From Pseudopedobacter sp035496935 (GTDB lineage Bacteria > Bacteroidota > Bacteroidia > Sphingobacteriales > Sphingobacteriaceae), in NCBI GenBank assembly GCA_035496935.1, contig DATJED010000011.1, positions 186,001 through 250,000 on the forward strand: 64,000 bases of DNA, in the 5' to 3' direction. Positions within the stretch are counted from its first letter, which is position 1; each line of letters opens with the position of its first letter. Under the pieces are notes generated by a model. The model was not told the origin of the DNA. It searched no databases and was given only the letters and a program-made list of their open reading frames with translations. The position numbers and the translations under genes were made by a program. Of the stretch, positions 56,801 through 64,000 are shown in pieces.

Positions 56801-57161
56801 GAGCAACTACGCTAACTTCTTGAAGTTGGTTTATACTGGACTCCAGTGAGATATTAATTTCTCTTCGACTATTTATTGGGCCTGTTAGAAATGTTTTATA
56901 ACCAATAAAAGAAATCGAAATCTGATTGGCCACGTTCGATATTCTGATAGAGAAATTACCATTTAAATCGGTAGTAACCGCGGTAATCGTTCTTTTATCC
57001 TTGTCGAGCTCGGTAACATACGCACCGGGAACCGGTTGCTTATCAACTTTATCTATCACTTTTCCTTTTACAACAATCGCTTGTGCAAATAGGTTTGAGC
57101 TGCACACGCCGGAGATAGATAAGATCAAAAGCAACAGTTTTATCTTGAAAATTTTTTTCAT
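53883..57161 (-). CDS. SusC/RagA-type TonB-dependent outer-membrane transporter (copy D)
   Basis: A 1092-residue receptor: signal peptide (ending SNLFAQA), carboxypeptidase-regulatory-like domain (VVKGKVIDKVDKQPVPGAYV) and a segment reading LQEVSVVARHEAPVSDLPVL where classical SusC has EEVVVIGYGTQ. The plug (IDQALQGRLTGVDFGTTSG, IRIRGTSSINGSSQPLIVLD, LKDAASTALWGGKAANGVLL) and a beta-barrel ending LGLTVGF follow. It therefore keeps the plug signature better than copies A and C. It is the first SusC of the long minus-strand operon, 22 bases after a FAS1 lipoprotein gene. By symmetry a homologue should lie just outside the left edge of the window. Confidence 0.94.
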   Translation of the reverse strand: MKKIFKIKLLLLILSISGVCSSNLFAQAIVVKGKVIDKVDKQPVPGAYVTELDKDKRTITAVTTDLNGNFSIRISNVANQISISFIGYKTFLTGPINSRREINISLESSINQLQEVSVVARHEAPVSDLPVLARNSTRATSTINAAKIDQLSVGSIDQALQGRLTGVDFGTTSGDPGAGMSIRIRGTSSINGSSQPLIVLDGMPYETEVPDDFNFGTADDQGYAQLLNIAPSDILDITVLKDAASTALWGGKAANGVLLINTKRGKMGKPSVNYNFKGALAYQPNSIPFLTGNQYSSLIPEEVMNATGLPLDFLGNNGQNKAFQYDPLDAYYYYNYSNNTNWADLVTQTGITQDHNISMSGGGDKTRYYASVGYLNQTGTTVGTDLTRITTKINLDYEVSDRLSFRTDLTYTHLNNNLSYTSSLRSVAFNKMPNMSPYEYDEYGNITDVYFSPEENIQGKYSGTYNPLAMANEGSSKLYGERITPRFNLRYSVLPQNKLYFTGDVVFDINNNKSKTFLPQIATGRPSNETTVNKASDSDGDSYSIQTKLNLVYTPFSTDKNSWQNLVSFQTSDSRSSSYGATTSNTASSYLQDPSVLSVTNGSGLGLNSGRSQSRSMGLVFQSQYQWLDRYILSLNARIDGNSKYGPDNRFGVFPGISARWRVSGEPFMQKFSTFLDDLSIRASYGSTPNAPGSNYAYFSRYSPFSYTYLDNSAVGRDNMALTQLKWETIVGKNLGFNLWMFNNRVMIDAEIYQNTTKDLYFNDLTIPNITGYTSVDMNIGTMNNDGWEIGIQTTPIKNKTWRADFDLNISRNANSIQSISEFYPRESVVGLPNQGQYKSYLVEGNPFGSFYGFKFKGVYKTQEDTKAKDADGNVIIGPNGQEKYMRYNYPTVDYIFQAGDAIYEDVNYDGNIDEADMVYLGNGIPKFNGGFGPSITYKGSLKLAAYFNFRNGYDVVNGAQISTTNLYGFNNQSTAVLRRWRNPGDETDMPRALYKEGYNWLGSDRYIQDGSFLRLNSVTFTYMFGKSILQKLNIKSGRIYVTGQNLYTWTNYTGQDPDVDIRGKNTPFTYPVDNALTPPSRTYTLGLTVGF

Positions 57162-57183
57162 ACTTTATTTGTTCGGCTTAAGC

Positions 57184-59487
57184 TTATTTATTATAGTTTA
57201 AGTAGTGATTAATTGAGTGAATAACAGATCTGTTCCCTAATTGGTTACTTACAGCTTCTATTACTTTTGCGCTAGAATTTTGGTAACCAACCACGGTTAA
57301 ATCTGCCGGATCATTGGAAACACTTAATAGGGTAGGGCTCCCATCGTCTGATTGTAATAAAGTGATGTAGCTGTCGGTTTTCTTTCCGTCAGATGCGATG
57401 GATTCGCCATTAACGATATGGTAAAGCACAAACTTTCTGATGAGATCAAAGTCAGGAGCTCTTAAATCCTTGGTTTTCTTTAAAATACCCGTGGTTTTGT
57501 CGCCAGACAATAAGCCATCTTTTACTGCCTGTGTAATTGCCGCATTATCTGGAATAAAAAACGTGTATTTATAATCAATGCCGGTTTTTACACCTGTTAC
57601 GGACTTGTTACTTTCAGTATATACATCTGTTCCACCTTCTTGAAGTAGTTGAAAGAACAGACCATAATTCTCAGGATAAAGCGTCGCTAGTTTTTCAATT
57701 TGATCGCCAACGTTATTTTCTGTAAAAGAAAGTAAACCATCTACATAATACACCGAGCCATTTACGGATGTATTATCAACAGAGGTAATGTTTAAATCAA
57801 CGCCAGTGTCAAGCGTTCCGGAAGTTTGAATTTTCCCGTTTTTATATTTTATATAAGCACCGTTTTTAGTTTCAACGATACCTTCGCCGGCAAAACTAGT
57901 TATTTCTGCAGTTGGGGTCATCAATACGCCGGTGGTAAACATCCGTAAAATATTTTCGCGATGGATAGCACTGTGAGAATAGCTTGACGAGCTAGGCGAT
58001 TTGTATCCCCACGCCGTATTTGATCCACTTGCGCTTGATTGGTTATAGCGCCAACCGGCCGCATCTAAAACGGCATCGGGCATTACCAATATAGTTTGCC
58101 TAACGCCCGGTTGTAAGGTGTAAGCTTTTATGCCGGTTGATAAATCTCTGAATGCGTTATAAGTTAAGCTGGTATTGGGGTCTAAGTATGGTACTCCGAA
58201 AACGGTTCTGAAAACGTTCGCTTCGTTGGCTTTGTTAACGCCATAAAATAAACCGTTGCTTAGCATTTTTTTATCAACGGCATCAGTTAAAGTAAGTGTA
58301 GTATTTTCTTCTAAATAATTTATGTTGGTAGTAAACTGGCTTGGCCATAAAGGCTCTCCCCACATGTGCGAGTTCAAAAAGTCTATTAAGATGCTAGAAG
58401 GAGTGTTTCCGAAAAAAGTATTATTGTATTTAGCGAGTATTTTTGAACGGTATTGCGCTAAGGCAGTATTGGTAGGTACCATCATGCTCCAGCTTTCCTT
58501 TTGGGCTAAAGTAGCAATAAAGGAAGCTACACCCGGAACTTGATAGTTCTCATTGTTTGGCGAAAAAGCCAAACGTCCATCATAACCTTTAACATACACA
58601 GAATCGCTATTTCCTGTAGCTACCTCGTTCTGATGAGTTAAATACGCATTGGCTGTGTAATATTTTAAAGAGTCTAAGAGTTTTGCAAATTCTGAATATT
58701 GGGGATTTTTATTGATGTACTGATCAATATTGTCTATAGGGGTAATTACTTTGTCAATTACGTGGATCATCCCATTTTCGGCAGCGAGATTTTTATTTTC
58801 CGTATCAACTTGCGCACCTGCCACGCTAAAGCCGTTAAAGGCAGGGGCGTCCGGATAAAAAGCAGCATAATCGGCTGCTGTTAGGTTATTGCTAGATAAA
58901 AATGAACTGGTGAAATAAGGGATATATTTATTGTTATTGTCTCCATCTGCAAACCTAGAAACATTGGTAGATACATTTCCGCTTAAACTAACGGATACAT
59001 TTCGGTTTGTAGCTATAACTTTACTATGTACCTCATCACCTTTTTGTAGAACTCCATCGTAAAATGCTGTCTTGCGCTTAAAGGCCATGCCTTCGGCGAT
59101 GACAAGGTTGTCTGAAGTTTGATAGTTACTCAGCTGGTCATCACGGTAAGCGTTATATACTAAAGCGTATTTGATAATGGCAGTTGCTAAAGAATCGGAA
59201 AGAGCTTCGTCGCCACTGATGTTGTTCTCCTGGTAAAATTTCTCGAAAGCGGCATCTGTGGGGGCAAAAAAAGTCCACCATCCCGCTTCTGATAAAATTT
59301 GTTTGTAACCGGCTTTATCTATGGCTGATAGTAGGTGTTTAAAGTTGCCTTTCTGCTCTAGTTGCTGGTAAATTGGCGGTCCAAGATTTTCGGGCCGGTC
59401 GTAAAACTGACTGAATTCTTTTTTACAACCAAATAATAGTAAGGTGGTAAAAAGCACTAGGTAATAGGTGTTTGAAATTTTAATCAT
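57184..59487 (-). CDS. Fasciclin (FAS1) multidomain lipoprotein (767 aa), first gene of the operon
   Basis: Lipoprotein with signal ending LLLFGC (Cys21). At least three FAS1 domains are visible: about 45-245 (LLSAIDKAGYKQILSEAG, FFAPTDAAFEKF, NGMIHVIDKVITP); about 250-600 (FAKLLDSLKYYTANAYL, SWSMMVPTNTALAQY, NGSVYYVDGLLSF); and about 610-765 (FFQLLQEGGTDVYTE, KYTFFIPDNAAITQAV, RSVIHSINHYL). It is read first in an operon of two SusC/SusD pairs and two further FAS1 lipoproteins. I infer a surface-exposed binding or assembly role; no enzyme motif is seen. A TAATTTTG -7-like box lies 62 bases upstream of the start. Confidence 0.85.
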   Translation of the reverse strand: MIKISNTYYLVLFTTLLLFGCKKEFSQFYDRPENLGPPIYQQLEQKGNFKHLLSAIDKAGYKQILSEAGWWTFFAPTDAAFEKFYQENNISGDEALSDSLATAIIKYALVYNAYRDDQLSNYQTSDNLVIAEGMAFKRKTAFYDGVLQKGDEVHSKVIATNRNVSVSLSGNVSTNVSRFADGDNNNKYIPYFTSSFLSSNNLTAADYAAFYPDAPAFNGFSVAGAQVDTENKNLAAENGMIHVIDKVITPIDNIDQYINKNPQYSEFAKLLDSLKYYTANAYLTHQNEVATGNSDSVYVKGYDGRLAFSPNNENYQVPGVASFIATLAQKESWSMMVPTNTALAQYRSKILAKYNNTFFGNTPSSILIDFLNSHMWGEPLWPSQFTTNINYLEENTTLTLTDAVDKKMLSNGLFYGVNKANEANVFRTVFGVPYLDPNTSLTYNAFRDLSTGIKAYTLQPGVRQTILVMPDAVLDAAGWRYNQSSASGSNTAWGYKSPSSSSYSHSAIHRENILRMFTTGVLMTPTAEITSFAGEGIVETKNGAYIKYKNGKIQTSGTLDTGVDLNITSVDNTSVNGSVYYVDGLLSFTENNVGDQIEKLATLYPENYGLFFQLLQEGGTDVYTESNKSVTGVKTGIDYKYTFFIPDNAAITQAVKDGLLSGDKTTGILKKTKDLRAPDFDLIRKFVLYHIVNGESIASDGKKTDSYITLLQSDDGSPTLLSVSNDPADLTVVGYQNSSAKVIEAVSNQLGNRSVIHSINHYLNYNK

Positions 59488-59989
59488 TTTCCTCTACTGT
59501 AAAAAATTGATAATTGGTTTATATAAATAGTCGTATCTAGTTTTAGATCAAAATTATTTGCAACTATTTTTAGGTAGGAAGTTTAGCGTCTAAAAAAAAG
59601 AGCCTTAAAGGGTCATAATTCGTCCTTGAATTTTTCATTTTATGTTTGGTTTAGTTTCGGGTAGTTGTCTCCATTTAAAACCTTAATCCGACAAGAGTAA
59701 AATAATTAACGGACCGTTATCGTTTTTACTGTTGATAAATTACGATAGTGTTTTGAAGCTACCTTGTTTATAATTGTATAGCAAACTTAAACGAATGCTA
59801 TAAAAGAGGCTTTAAAAAATTGATGAAATACTTTTAAAATTTGACAGAAATGGTGCCTAAAGCTCATTATGTGTGATTTTTTTGCTTTTCAGATTGATTG
59901 TTGTGCTAATTAATAGAGGCTTGTTATAAAGGGATTCTAATCCTGAAAATGCCCGCTTTCTATCGTAATAGAAGACAGCTATTGTTGAT
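59488..59989. other. 502-bp intergenic region holding the operon promoter
   Basis: Separates the multidomain PL1 gene from the FAS1/SusC/SusD operon, both minus strand. It holds two minus-strand TAnnTTTG matches (complement of 59549-59556 and of 59782-59789), an 11-base palindrome AACGGACCGTT at 59708-59718, and a small hairpin TTCTAT/ATAGAA near 59959-59974 beyond the PL1 stop. I see no gene in it. Confidence 0.5.
59549..59556 (-). promoter_or_regulatory. Candidate -7 box of the FAS1/SusC/SusD operon
   Basis: On the minus strand this reads TAATTTTG, an exact match to the Bacteroidota -7 consensus TAnnTTTG, 62 bases before the FAS1 start codon. A good -33 TTTG is not evident at the expected distance, as is common at activator-dependent promoters. 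A second match (TAAGTTTG) lies at 59782-59789. Confidence 0.45.
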
Positions 59990-62900
59990 TTATTTGACAA
60001 TTATTTTCGCTTGCGTCTCGAATCCACTTCCAGCTACAGTTAATATATAAATGCCTGTTTTTGGTTTTTCATCTAAATCAACCAATAACATTTGGTTTTG
60101 TACTGCTAGCATGCGTTTATAAACTTGCATACCGTTTAGGTTATTTATAGTTACCGTGGCATTTTTAACATTTTCGGGAACTTTTATATTGATATGTTTA
60201 ACGGCGGGATTAGGAAAAACAAGGAAATTTTCATTGGCATTTAACCCAAATTTAATTGCTCTGGTACCTAGCACTTTTGCAGTGCCATCATTATCGAATT
60301 GTGTTAAACGGTAATAATTATTACCAATAATAGGGGAGTGGTCTTCAGCCGAATAGTTTGAAACGGCATTACTGTTCCCTTGCCCATTAACGGTAGCGAG
60401 GTTCTCGAAGTTTATACCGTCAACAGATTTTTCAATGGCAAAATGATGGTTGTTTTGCTCAGAAAGGGTAGTCCAGTTTAACCGGACGCTGTTGCCATCG
60501 GCTTTAGCTGTAAAAGCTGTTAGGTTTACAGGTAAAGATTGTGCATTTGATAAAGTGGTGATTTCTGCTTCTGATAATGCGTAATTAAACACTTTGATTT
60601 CATCAAATGAACCTGTAAAAGGGGCAGATAAACCATAAGCATTTCCAAAATATAAAGGATCCGCATTGCCTATGCCGTTTGAAAGACTGGTTGCATTCTC
60701 CGTTCCCGAAACTGCTAAAGTACCATCTTTATAAATCTTTAATTTTTTATTGGCTACATCTCTTATTATTACTACATGTACCCAGCTATTTGTAAAGAAA
60801 GAAGCGCTGTTTGTGCTAATGGGTGTTTTGTTGACATCATCATCAACAGAGAAATAAATTAAATTGTTTTTCGCTTCTACGCCATACCATCTGCCATTTG
60901 TTCCGGTAGCATCGTTTTTAGAAAATGAGCCTTTGTTTAAGATATACATAGATGTACTGGAGGATGCCGGAGCATTTGCTTTTATCCAAAATGAAATACT
61001 GAAAGACGTTTTGTCGAATTTGATCTGTGGGTTATCCGCAATGGTAATGGCGCCGTTAGTATTGGTTTGGATGTTTAGTCCGTTATTTAAACGGCCAGCT
61101 TCCCATTGATAAGCACTTACATTATCCAACGTTCCGTTAAAACCATTGGGGCTACTATCCGTAATGGTGGTTCCGCTTGTTGCATCAAGATGCCAGTTGG
61201 CAACAAGTTTTAGTGGAGCGGTTGTTGTAAAAGACCATTCAACACCGGTTGTAGTGCCTTTATCGCCCACAGCGTCAACTCTCCAATAATATTTGGTGCT
61301 CGCTGTTAAGCCTGTAAACTCATAGCTTGAGGTACTAACTGCTTGTTCGGTAATATAATTTAGTGCACCACTAGTAGTGCCAAGGTATATTTTATAAGTG
61401 TTAGTGTTTATTCCTCCATTCCAGCTTACATTGGTTGTCACATCTCTATTTCCGGTACCTCCATCCGTAGGCGAAGGATTGCTTGCTTGTAGTGGCAAAG
61501 GGCTTACAACGTATTGCTCCAATACCTGCTGAGGTGTAAGTGCATAATTGAAAATCTTAAGTTCATCTAACTGACCTTTGTAAGGAGCGGGTGCGTTTGC
61601 AGAAGACAGAAATTCTAATTCTCCAATGTTTCCTACTACTAAAGCACTCGCTTCGCCAATTCCGCCGGTTTCATCTGTTTTCGTTGCTTTTAAAGCTCCG
61701 TTAATATAAAGCTTTAAAGTTTTGGCTGATACGTCACGAATAATTACTGCGTGTTGCCACGTGTTGTTGAAAAGATCAGTGGTAATATCGTAACCAAGCT
61801 CCGATTTTTTTACATTATCATCAATAGCAAAGCGGAACTGACCACTTTTAAATTCCACATTAAAGCGTTTTCCTGTTGCACCAGTGGCCGCGTTTTCGGT
61901 AATTGAACCTTTACACAGCAGATATGAACTTGTTGATCCAGCAGGAAATAATGAAGCATCGGCTTTCATCCAAAAGGAAACAGAAAAAGAGCTCTTATCT
62001 AAATAAAGCTGATCCTGATTGGGTACACTCACCACATAAATATCTGTGCGGGCAGTAGAGAAATCTAGCGCATTTTTAACTTTACCAGCTACTCTAATGC
62101 TTGCGTTGTCGTCATCTAAACCTAAAACGCCATGGTTTTCATAAGTAGTTGAATCTGTTATTTTTGTGCCATCAGCTGAAGTTTCATCAAATGCAAAGTA
62201 ACCAACCATACCCGGTGGAATGCCAGCAATGGTTCTAAAGCTCCAAACGTCGCCAGTTGCCGTACCTTTATCATTGGTGGCATCAATACGCCAGTAATAA
62301 GTAGTACCAGCGGTTAAACCTGTTGCGGTATAACTAGGATTTGCAACATAAGCTACATCGCTTAATTTTGTAAGATTGCCCGCATCAGTACCAAAATAAA
62401 CACTGTAAGTAGTAGTGTTTGTACTGCCTGTCCACTTTAAAGCAATGCTGGTTCCTCCGTTTAAATCAGAGAATTGAAAGCTATTTGATGGTGTTGGACT
62501 GCTTGCTTTGGTTGGCGCAGTTGGAATAGGAGCAGTAGCTACTGTTGCCGTTGCGCTATAGCTAGATGACTCGGTATTTGCTATTGCTTTTATCCGATAA
62601 TAATATGTTTTATTTGGGATAAGATTTTCATCTGTATAGGTTTTAACATTGCTTGCTACCTGCGCAATCTCTACAAAAGTGATGTTATCAGCAGATCGCT
62701 CTATCGCAAAGCTGGTTTCGTTTGTGGAGTTATCGCTCCATTTTAAAACTACCGAACTTGATGGCGGTGTTTCTACAGAAGTTGAGGTAAAAGTAACGTT
62801 TGATGGAGGGATGATAAACGTTGGCGGTGTTACCGATAATAAGCCGTTGATATAAACCTCAATATTTAAATAGTCGGCGTTTAGTGTACGGGTTACCGCA

Positions 62901-64000
62901 TCGCTTGCGCTGTTTTTGTTTAGTCCGTTTGTATCTTCCCAAGCATCCGGCATACCGTCGCTGTCGGTATCTAGGGGCGCTGGTGCACTATACACATTCC
63001 CAACACCGCCGTTGGTAAAAGGCATGTCGCTTTCGCGGTATAAATAAATACCTTCGGTACCTTTTGAGTTAAGCTGTGCAACCAATAGGCTATCAACTTG
63101 GTCACGTTTCGGGTACGATGCGCCCACACTGTCAACTACTTTTGCAAAAGCCTGTTCGGCGGTAAGTGCCGGACTTTTCATCGGATAATCGTAAGGCGTA
63201 GGTAATATAGTAGAAGCATCGCCTGTTGGGTAGCCGGTTAAATTTTCTGGAACCAACGTTCCGTTAAGCGCACCATCTCTGTTGTTATCAAAATAATTGC
63301 CCGAGCCGTACAAATAAAAGTTTTCGTTTCCGCGATTAAAAGGCGTAGAAGTTGACGTACTGGTTAACGGACCGGCAATAAAATAATTATTGATGATGTT
63401 TACATTAGAAATTCCTTCAGAATCACCGCCCATAATATAGGCTTCGCCAGATTCTGTATGTCCGTAAGTATTACCAAAGTTGCCCCAGTTGTAAACCACA
63501 TTGTTAACAAATTCGTTTATACCTTTAACTTTTGGGTTACGGGTTTTGTTACTTGTATAGAGGTTACCTATCAAGCTTATTTTTCCGCCCGATGGTTGCA
63601 TTAACCCGCCTGCAGAGTGGTTATTACGATGTAAACCTTGCCCAATAATGGAGTTTTGTATGGTGATATTATCTGGACTGGTGCCTTTGCTGTCCCAATT
63701 GATAGAGAATACCTCATCCATTCCCCAAGTAAAGGTCATGTGGTCAAATATCATATTGGCACCGTTTGAAATTCCCGAAACATCTTTCCCGGCATTATCC
63801 GTAGCACCCAAACGGATGCGGATGTAACGGGCAATTGTATTGCTTGAAGAAGAGAAGGTCACCCGTTTTCCAAATAAAACAATCCCTTCTCCCGGAGCTG
63901 TTTGCCCTGCAATAGTAGTATTAGCAGCCACCCCAATTTCTGATTTTAAATAAATAATTCCGCTCACGGTAAAGACAATTACTCGGCCGGGCTGGCTTAC
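59990..64000 (-). CDS. Multidomain PL1-like lyase with FN3, LamG and T9SS sorting domains (5' end outside window)
   Basis: The frame stays open to the right edge (VSQPGRVIVFTVSGIIYL), matching the start region of the PL1 at 39362-40615 (SKPNRTVVFDLGGVI). The true start therefore lies beyond the window and the GTG at 63967 is internal. Visible order: PL1 beta-helix (TIAGQTAPGEGIVLFG, MIFDHMTFTWGMDEVFSI, EFVNNVVYNWGNFG), TSP3-like calcium motif DTDSDGMPDAWED, and FN3 (ERSADNITFVEIAQV). These are followed by FN3, LamG (YFAFDETSADGTKITDS, FSVSFWMKAD), FN3, a second LamG (FSISFWIKAN) and a T9SS sorting domain (LVFPNPAVKHINIKV...KIIVK). The FN3-LamG unit is duplicated in tandem (about 62500-61540 and 61500-60550). 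It is probably a secreted, substrate-binding pectate lyase. Confidence 0.88.
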   Translation of the reverse strand, partial: VSQPGRVIVFTVSGIIYLKSEIGVAANTTIAGQTAPGEGIVLFGKRVTFSSSSNTIARYIRIRLGATDNAGKDVSGISNGANMIFDHMTFTWGMDEVFSINWDSKGTSPDNITIQNSIIGQGLHRNNHSAGGLMQPSGGKISLIGNLYTSNKTRNPKVKGINEFVNNVVYNWGNFGNTYGHTESGEAYIMGGDSEGISNVNIINNYFIAGPLTSTSTSTPFNRGNENFYLYGSGNYFDNNRDGALNGTLVPENLTGYPTGDASTILPTPYDYPMKSPALTAEQAFAKVVDSVGASYPKRDQVDSLLVAQLNSKGTEGIYLYRESDMPFTNGGVGNVYSAPAPLDTDSDGMPDAWEDTNGLNKNSASDAVTRTLNADYLNIEVYINGLLSVTPPTFIIPPSNVTFTSTSVETPPSSSVVLKWSDNSTNETSFAIERSADNITFVEIAQVASNVKTYTDENLIPNKTYYYRIKAIANTESSSYSATATVATAPIPTAPTKASSPTPSNSFQFSDLNGGTSIALKWTGSTNTTTYSVYFGTDAGNLTKLSDVAYVANPSYTATGLTAGTTYYWRIDATNDKGTATGDVWSFRTIAGIPPGMVGYFAFDETSADGTKITDSTTYENHGVLGLDDDNASIRVAGKVKNALDFSTARTDIYVVSVPNQDQLYLDKSSFSVSFWMKADASLFPAGSTSSYLLCKGSITENAATGATGKRFNVEFKSGQFRFAIDDNVKKSELGYDITTDLFNNTWQHAVIIRDVSAKTLKLYINGALKATKTDETGGIGEASALVVGNIGELEFLSSANAPAPYKGQLDELKIFNYALTPQQVLEQYVVSPLPLQASNPSPTDGGTGNRDVTTNVSWNGGINTNTYKIYLGTTSGALNYITEQAVSTSSYEFTGLTASTKYYWRVDAVGDKGTTTGVEWSFTTTAPLKLVANWHLDATSGTTITDSSPNGFNGTLDNVSAYQWEAGRLNNGLNIQTNTNGAITIADNPQIKFDKTSFSISFWIKANAPASSSTSMYILNKGSFSKNDATGTNGRWYGVEAKNNLIYFSVDDDVNKTPISTNSASFFTNSWVHVVIIRDVANKKLKIYKDGTLAVSGTENATSLSNGIGNADPLYFGNAYGLSAPFTGSFDEIKVFNYALSEAEITTLSNAQSLPVNLTAFTAKADGNSVRLNWTTLSEQNNHHFAIEKSVDGINFENLATVNGQGNSNAVSNYSAEDHSPIIGNNYYRLTQFDNDGTAKVLGTRAIKFGLNANENFLVFPNPAVKHINIKVPENVKNATVTINNLNGMQVYKRMLAVQNQMLLVDLDEKPKTGIYILTVAGSGFETQAKIIVK

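Noticed and set aside
1..64000. CRISPR arrays, tRNA/rRNA genes, insertion sequences or prophage
   Set aside because: No regularly spaced repeats, tRNA-like cloverleaf with its conserved loop, rRNA-like stretch, transposase or phage structural gene was recognised in either strand.

Overview
The window comes from a low-GC Bacteroidota genome, most probably a Sphingobacteriaceae member such as Pedobacter or Mucilaginibacter. The evidence is four SusC/SusD pairs, a hybrid two-component system, C-terminal type IX secretion (T9SS) sorting domains, and genes without clear Shine-Dalgarno sequences. No rRNA, tRNA, CRISPR array, phage gene or transposase was seen. Almost the whole window is one polysaccharide utilisation region whose enzymes point to pectin, particularly rhamnogalacturonan: a PL4-type rhamnogalacturonan lyase, two PL1-type lyases, GH28, GH2, a SASA-type acetylesterase, a DUF4450/GH142-like enzyme, a beta-propeller glycosidase and an uncharacterised (alpha/alpha)6 enzyme.

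Layout. (1) 1-7284, plus strand: the tail of a fasciclin (FAS1) protein, a FAS1 lipoprotein, SusC and SusD, closed by a strong terminator. (2) 7495-9933, minus strand: a large exported MG2-like protein. (3) 10379-15119, plus strand: a classical SusC/SusD pair, a terminator, then the decayed C-terminal remnant of a GH106-like hydrolase. This block is flanked by two copies of a near-identical 50-bp direct repeat. (4) 15701-26147, plus strand: GH2, acetylesterase, GH28 and a 1475-residue hybrid sensor/regulator. (5) 26215-32173: a divergent AraC regulator, an MFS sugar porter and a cytoplasmic DUF5107-TPR protein, which look like an uptake and catabolic unit for a released sugar. (6) 32354-35563, minus strand: a T9SS-exported PL4 lyase. 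(7) 35872-59487, minus strand: one long run, in transcription order FAS1 (767 aa), SusC, SusD, FAS1 (577 aa), FAS1 (490 aa), SusC, SusD, DUF4450/GH142-like, PL1, (alpha/alpha)6 enzyme and, after a 246-bp gap, the propeller glycosidase. (8) 59990-64000, minus strand: a multidomain PL1 with FN3 and LamG modules and a T9SS tail, cut by the window edge.

The most interesting architecture is the receptor module. The gene order FAS1 (with C-terminal beta domain), FAS1, SusC, SusD occurs twice, once on each strand (1-7284 and 44074-52285). The complete copy is preceded in the same operon by a second SusC/SusD pair and a third FAS1 lipoprotein. I infer that several FAS1 lipoproteins act as surface glycan-binding partners of a twin-SusC/SusD uptake system. 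The SusC proteins linked to FAS1 genes also diverge at the segment where the classical SusC in this window keeps its VVIGYGTQ motif.

A working model (inference): T9SS-exported PL4 and PL1 lyases cut the backbone outside the cell. FAS1 proteins and SusD bind the products and SusC imports them. Periplasmic GH28, GH2, esterase and the other glycosidases finish the breakdown, the hybrid sensor detects an oligosaccharide, and the AraC/MFS/DUF5107 unit handles a released monosaccharide. No GH105/GH88 or uronate-catabolism gene is visible, so those steps must be encoded elsewhere.
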